The translations under genes were made by a program, and so were the position numbers. The notes under the pieces are model-generated. The model was not told the DNA's origin and ran no database searches. It was given only the letters and a program-made list of their open reading frames with translations. 64,000 nt of DNA from Bradyrhizobium sp. SSBR45G (GTDB taxonomy: Bacteria > Pseudomonadota > Alphaproteobacteria > Rhizobiales > Xanthobacteraceae), in NCBI RefSeq assembly GCF_030159255.1, contig NZ_BSCT01000001.1:496001-560000 (forward strand), written 5' to 3'. Every line of letters starts with the position of its first letter. The first letter of the stretch is position 1. This document shows, one piece after another, positions 61,691 to 64,000 of the stretch.

Positions 61691-61750
61691 CAGTGCATAA
61701 AATTTGGCGGTGCCTCTGTCGCCGAGTTTTATGCACTGTCGCGGTAACTG
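61680..61750. repeat. Long imperfect inverted repeat at a recombination junction
   Basis: gacagtgcataaaa (61689-61702) and ttttatgcactgtc (61727-61740) are perfect 14-base inverted copies. The match extends outward with three mismatches to about 22 bases per arm (attacggt... and ...gcggtaact). The 24 bases between contain a second small stem, GGCG/CGCC. It lies exactly between the terminase-like and integrase remnants. Confidence 0.9.
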
Positions 61751-61763
61751 CCTTTTTCACGAC

Positions 61764-61925
61764 CAAGGTAGCTCCGAGACTCGTTGCATCCAGGCCGGCG
61801 CGACCATCGCGGCCGAGAACGGGGCGAGGCCACACCAGCTCAAGGCCGTTTTCGGCTGGAAGACACTGTTGCAGGCCGCACTCTACACAAAGACGGCGCT
61901 CCGACCGGCCGCTAGCCACGCTTGA
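61764..61925 (+). pseudogene. Tyrosine integrase C-terminal remnant
   Basis: The plus-strand frame reads AGATIAAENGARPHQLKAVF, then GWKTLLQAALYTKTA, which is the C-terminal catalytic region of phage-type tyrosine recombinases (compare the usual HGLRKAGATIAAENGA, then HQLxAIFGWxTLxQAxxYT with the nucleophile Tyr). The R of HGLRK and all upstream sequence are lost at the inverted repeat. Dead fragment. Confidence 0.75.
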
Positions 61926-61938
61926 GGACGACAAGCAA

Positions 61939-62736
61939 TCAGGATTGAGCTTTACCCGATTGATCTACAAAACCGACTTTAAAGAGAGCGCGGATTTTGG
62001 CTCCCTTCGTAAGGTTTACGCATCCTGACATAGAAAAATTCGGTAGCGGCCGACCATCCGCCACACGCACCAATGGATGACCAGGGCAGCCGAACACCCC
62101 GCGCACCTTTACGCTCGTTCTGTTGATAAAATGAACAAACAAAATTTCATCACCGTCACCGTTCTTGATAATCAGCTTCGAAAGATCATTGTCGCGGCTG
62201 ATTTGAGCGCGCCCGGATAGCGCTTGAAACTCGTTATTCTTGATAGTGGCGATCAGACGTCCCATCGAATCGTAGAGCTCGGCCCCGACCGAAATACGAT
62301 CATCCTCCTTCTTGATAGTAACGACTGGACATTGCCCGACCTCCAGCACCGTGACCTCCATCGGGTCGGCGATCTGAGCTGTACCGCCTGCAAATATCCT
62401 CCAGGCGGTCGTAGTCTCAGGAGCTGGACATGTGTTCGGCGGGTCTTCACTTCGTCCTGGAAACAGCGTCCCACCTTGCTGCGTATCGGGCGGAGATGGC
62501 TTTACAGGGTTCTCGGGCAGTTGAAAGACGGGACCATTGTAGATTGATCCCGAATTATTGTTTCCAGCGATACCCTGATTATTCTGAACCGAGACGTTTT
62601 GGACAGAGCTTGATGGTTTCAGGTAGTTGAGCGCACCGAAAACAAGAGCAACAACGAACGAGCATCCAGCTAGGATTAAACCTATCCTCGAATACCGCCT
62701 TGTCAGAGAATGAGGGGGAGGTGCTGTTTCGGACAT
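61939..62736 (-). CDS. Membrane-anchored hypothetical protein, 265 aa
   Basis: A short cytosolic start (MSETAPPPHSLTRRYSR), one membrane helix (IGLILAGCSFVVALVFGALN, residues 18-37), an Asn/Ser-rich linker (SVQNNQGIAGNNNSGSIYNG), a proline-rich segment, then a beta-rich periplasmic domain from about residue 105 with four cysteines (CPAPE, GQCPVV, GCPGHP, SGCVNL). Domain family not recognised; the Asn-rich linker with membrane anchor is common in rhizobial accessory proteins. AT-richer than core genes. Lies between the two integrase remnants. Confidence 0.72.
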   Translation of the reverse strand: MSETAPPPHSLTRRYSRIGLILAGCSFVVALVFGALNYLKPSSSVQNVSVQNNQGIAGNNNSGSIYNGPVFQLPENPVKPSPPDTQQGGTLFPGRSEDPPNTCPAPETTTAWRIFAGGTAQIADPMEVTVLEVGQCPVVTIKKEDDRISVGAELYDSMGRLIATIKNNEFQALSGRAQISRDNDLSKLIIKNGDGDEILFVHFINRTSVKVRGVFGCPGHPLVRVADGRPLPNFSMSGCVNLTKGAKIRALFKVGFVDQSGKAQS

Positions 62737-62904
62737 GCAAAACGATAGCACAACCAAAGGCGTTCAGGAACTAAGGTCCCGATCCCGGATGAATCCCTCC
62801 GAGCGCCCTACCGTTTGGAATGTCCGTTCTGGTGGGCCATATTTGTTCAAGACCAGGAGCTTCGAGAACCGGCGCATCGAGGCGAGCGTCCCCGGACGCA
62901 CTCA

Positions 62905-62995
62905 CAGGCTTCGCAGGCCGGCGCGATCATCGCGGCCGAGGGCGGGACGACAACCGCACCAGCGCATGGCCATCAGACGCCTCTACTCTCTCCTT
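62905..62995 (+). pseudogene. Second integrase remnant, frameshifted
   Basis: One frame gives AGAIIAAEGGTTT (62917-62955); a second frame continues HQRMAIRRL. Put together they follow the same order as the first remnant (AGATIAAENGARPHQLKAVF). The nucleotide core gcgatcatcgcggccgaggg matches gcgaccatcgcggccgagaa at 61799-61818. A heavily decayed copy of an integrase 3' end. Confidence 0.55.
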
Positions 62996-63453
62996 CAGCA
63001 GATTGTTGATGCCCACTCCAACCCACGCGTTCTCAACGCCTCGAAATATGCGTCCGACGGAGGGCGCGGTCCGGTCCGCAATGCCGCTAGAAAGACATCG
63101 GGCGGCTTGTAGCGATGCTGGCTGATGTAGTGATAGATCATGCTTGGCGCGGCATAGGATTGCCCTGAAGGGCCGATCACTCTGATCTCCGAGTAGCCGA
63201 GCTTCAGGGTCTCGCCATTCCGCGTCACGCGGAATCCCGCCGAACTGAGGTCCGAGCAAAACTCGCAGGAGTGCAGGCCCCGCGTTGCGCAAATCGCCAG
63301 CTTGCAGTGCGCCCAAAGCAGATCGAGATCGCCCTCCAGGGCTTGTCCGGTTTCAAACGCGTGGCCGAGGGCCAACCAACCGACGTTCTGCGCGCCAGGC
63401 ACCGCGTCGCAATGTCCGTATTGATAGGGAGAGAAATCGCGAAAGTAGGCCAT
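62995..63453 (-). CDS. Hypothetical protein, 152 aa
   Basis: Starts MAYFRDFSPYQYGHCDAVPG. Soluble, with a Cys cluster in the middle (HCKLAICATRGLHSCEFCSD, residues about 49-68), then a beta segment (ETLKLGYSEIRVIGPSGQSY) and an aromatic helix (MIYHYISQHRYKPPDVFLAA). Similar short proteins that begin with a Phe/Pro/Tyr-rich MxYFxDxSPYxYG occur in actinobacteria and rhizobia without known function. The stop at 62995 abuts the second integrase remnant, so the 3' end may have been shaped by the same rearrangement. Confidence 0.7.
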   Translation of the reverse strand: MAYFRDFSPYQYGHCDAVPGAQNVGWLALGHAFETGQALEGDLDLLWAHCKLAICATRGLHSCEFCSDLSSAGFRVTRNGETLKLGYSEIRVIGPSGQSYAAPSMIYHYISQHRYKPPDVFLAALRTGPRPPSDAYFEALRTRGLEWASTIC

Positions 63454-63851
63454 CTCGCGAGAGCACCATGCGGAGGCGATGTGTGCAAGGCGTCTTCATG
63501 ACTCGGCGAACCGGCGATCGGTCAGCTCAGGCAGAATAGCCCCTGCTCTCGGGGCGCACCGTCGGGCCAGGATCCTCACGATCGTGCACGTCGCCAAGAT
63601 CCGGGCCGCCGCAATCGTGTCTCCGGTCGCGACACTGATCTGGTCCTTCAGGATGGGACCGCCGCCACCCGCCGATGGCTTCGAGGCTCGGCACGACGCC
63701 GACGATGCCGGTCACGTCGTCCCCCGGCGATTGTCCGCGCTTACAGGCACCTCTCTTGCGCGAGGGCGCGGACCGGTGCTATCGTAGCGCACCTTATGGT
63801 GCATAGACGTTTGCCGTTCAATTTCGATTGGCTTTGAGAATTTCATTCAAC
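63454..63851. other. Gap without recognised features
   Basis: 398 bases. GC-rich and without a supported gene, RNA or repeat that I can name. The last 60 bases (gccgttcaatttcgattggc and onwards) are AT-richer and may carry the promoter of the gene that runs off the window. Confidence 0.4.
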
Positions 63852-64000
63852 ATGGCGCGCACGGGCTTATTGGCTGCCGCATTGGCGATCCTGATCGGTC
63901 TTGCGTGGTTCGTCGGTCCGCCCCAGACCGCAGTCACCTGCACTCGCGGCTCCACCGCCGGACTGACCACCGGCTGCGAGCCCGCGCCACGGGCGCTGAC
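63852..64000 (+). CDS. Partial exported or membrane protein (runs off the window)
   Basis: Open frame to the end of the window: MARTGLLAAALAILIGLAWF is a signal peptide or anchor, followed by VGPPQTAVTCTRGSTAGLTT. 49 codons are visible, two of them Cys (residues 30 and 43). No family can be named. The ribosome-binding site is weak, so the start is uncertain. Confidence 0.45.
   Translation, partial: MARTGLLAAALAILIGLAWFVGPPQTAVTCTRGSTAGLTTGCEPAPRAL

Noticed and set aside
61691..61934. Extension of the terminase-like remnant through DATSLGATLVVKK, which looks like a terminase DATGVG motif
   Set aside because: This stretch is on the opposite strand of the better supported integrase remnant and lies on the other side of the inverted repeat, so the resemblance is probably chance.
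60326..64000. Direct repeat of the tRNA-Arg 3' end as a right attachment site
   Set aside because: I searched by eye for ggttcgagtcctgctgggat downstream and found no copy in the window; it may lie beyond 64 kb.

Overview
The window reads as chromosomal DNA of a high-GC alphaproteobacterium of the Bradyrhizobium group (Rhizobiales). The main pointers are a fused ispDF followed by the pncC/cinA-type gene and then lipA with its COQ10-like neighbour, an aapJQMP general amino-acid transporter divergent from metC, a PopZ homologue next to valS, and several dispersed intergenic repeat families typical of Bradyrhizobium. No plasmid, intact phage or CRISPR locus is visible.

Layout. 1-2.3 kb: isoprenoid (ispDF) and pncC genes. 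2.3-8.0 kb: accessory stretch of small hypothetical proteins, a DUF1127 protein, a small HD alarmone-hydrolase-like gene, a soluble chemoreceptor and repeat elements. It separates pncC from the COQ10-like gene and lipA, which are usually close neighbours. 8-17.4 kb: core genes (lipA, DNA glycosylase, valS, popZ, TolC-type channel, Pcm-like methyltransferase). 17.6-25.9 kb: tRNA-Asn, Nudix, EamA, two overlapping single-domain response regulators, a PQQ alcohol dehydrogenase with a secreted Rieske protein, tRNA-Cys, a PAN-domain protein and a DTW-domain tRNA modification enzyme. 25.9-35.5 kb: a five-gene MdtABC-like RND efflux operon on the minus strand, with a tiny orphan RND-like gene between the two pumps. 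35.7-40.4 kb: an FAD oxidoreductase / DUF1365 / cyclopropane-fatty-acid-synthase operon, then cysK. 40.5-46.6 kb: aapJQMP and divergent metC. 46.7-52.2 kb: Na/Pi cotransporter, then a lipid-linked sugar cluster (GT2, LAB_N, PAP2, GT39). 52.3-59.8 kb: alpha-2-macroglobulin and PbpC. 60.2 kb to the end: tRNA-Arg followed by an AT-richer region of unknown genes with decayed integrase and terminase-like remnants, best read as the scar of an element integrated at the tRNA.

Working units. The efflux genes are tightly coupled (an 11-base overlap between outer-membrane factor and adaptor, then TGATG overlaps flanking the mini-gene). aapQ and aapM are linked through a tandem duplication that creates a 12-codon minicistron. 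The alpha-2-macroglobulin stop and the pbpC start overlap in ATGA, matching the known partnership of these families in periplasmic defence and cell-wall repair.

The most unusual items are: the 105-residue orphan RND porter-subdomain protein between the two permeases; the aapQ/aapM minicistron; the decayed island with an inverted-repeat junction after tRNA-Arg; the PQQ dehydrogenase that lacks the vicinal cysteine pair but carries the lanthanide-type Asp and is paired with a Rieske protein; and a response regulator whose last helix has been amplified into 15-base repeats.
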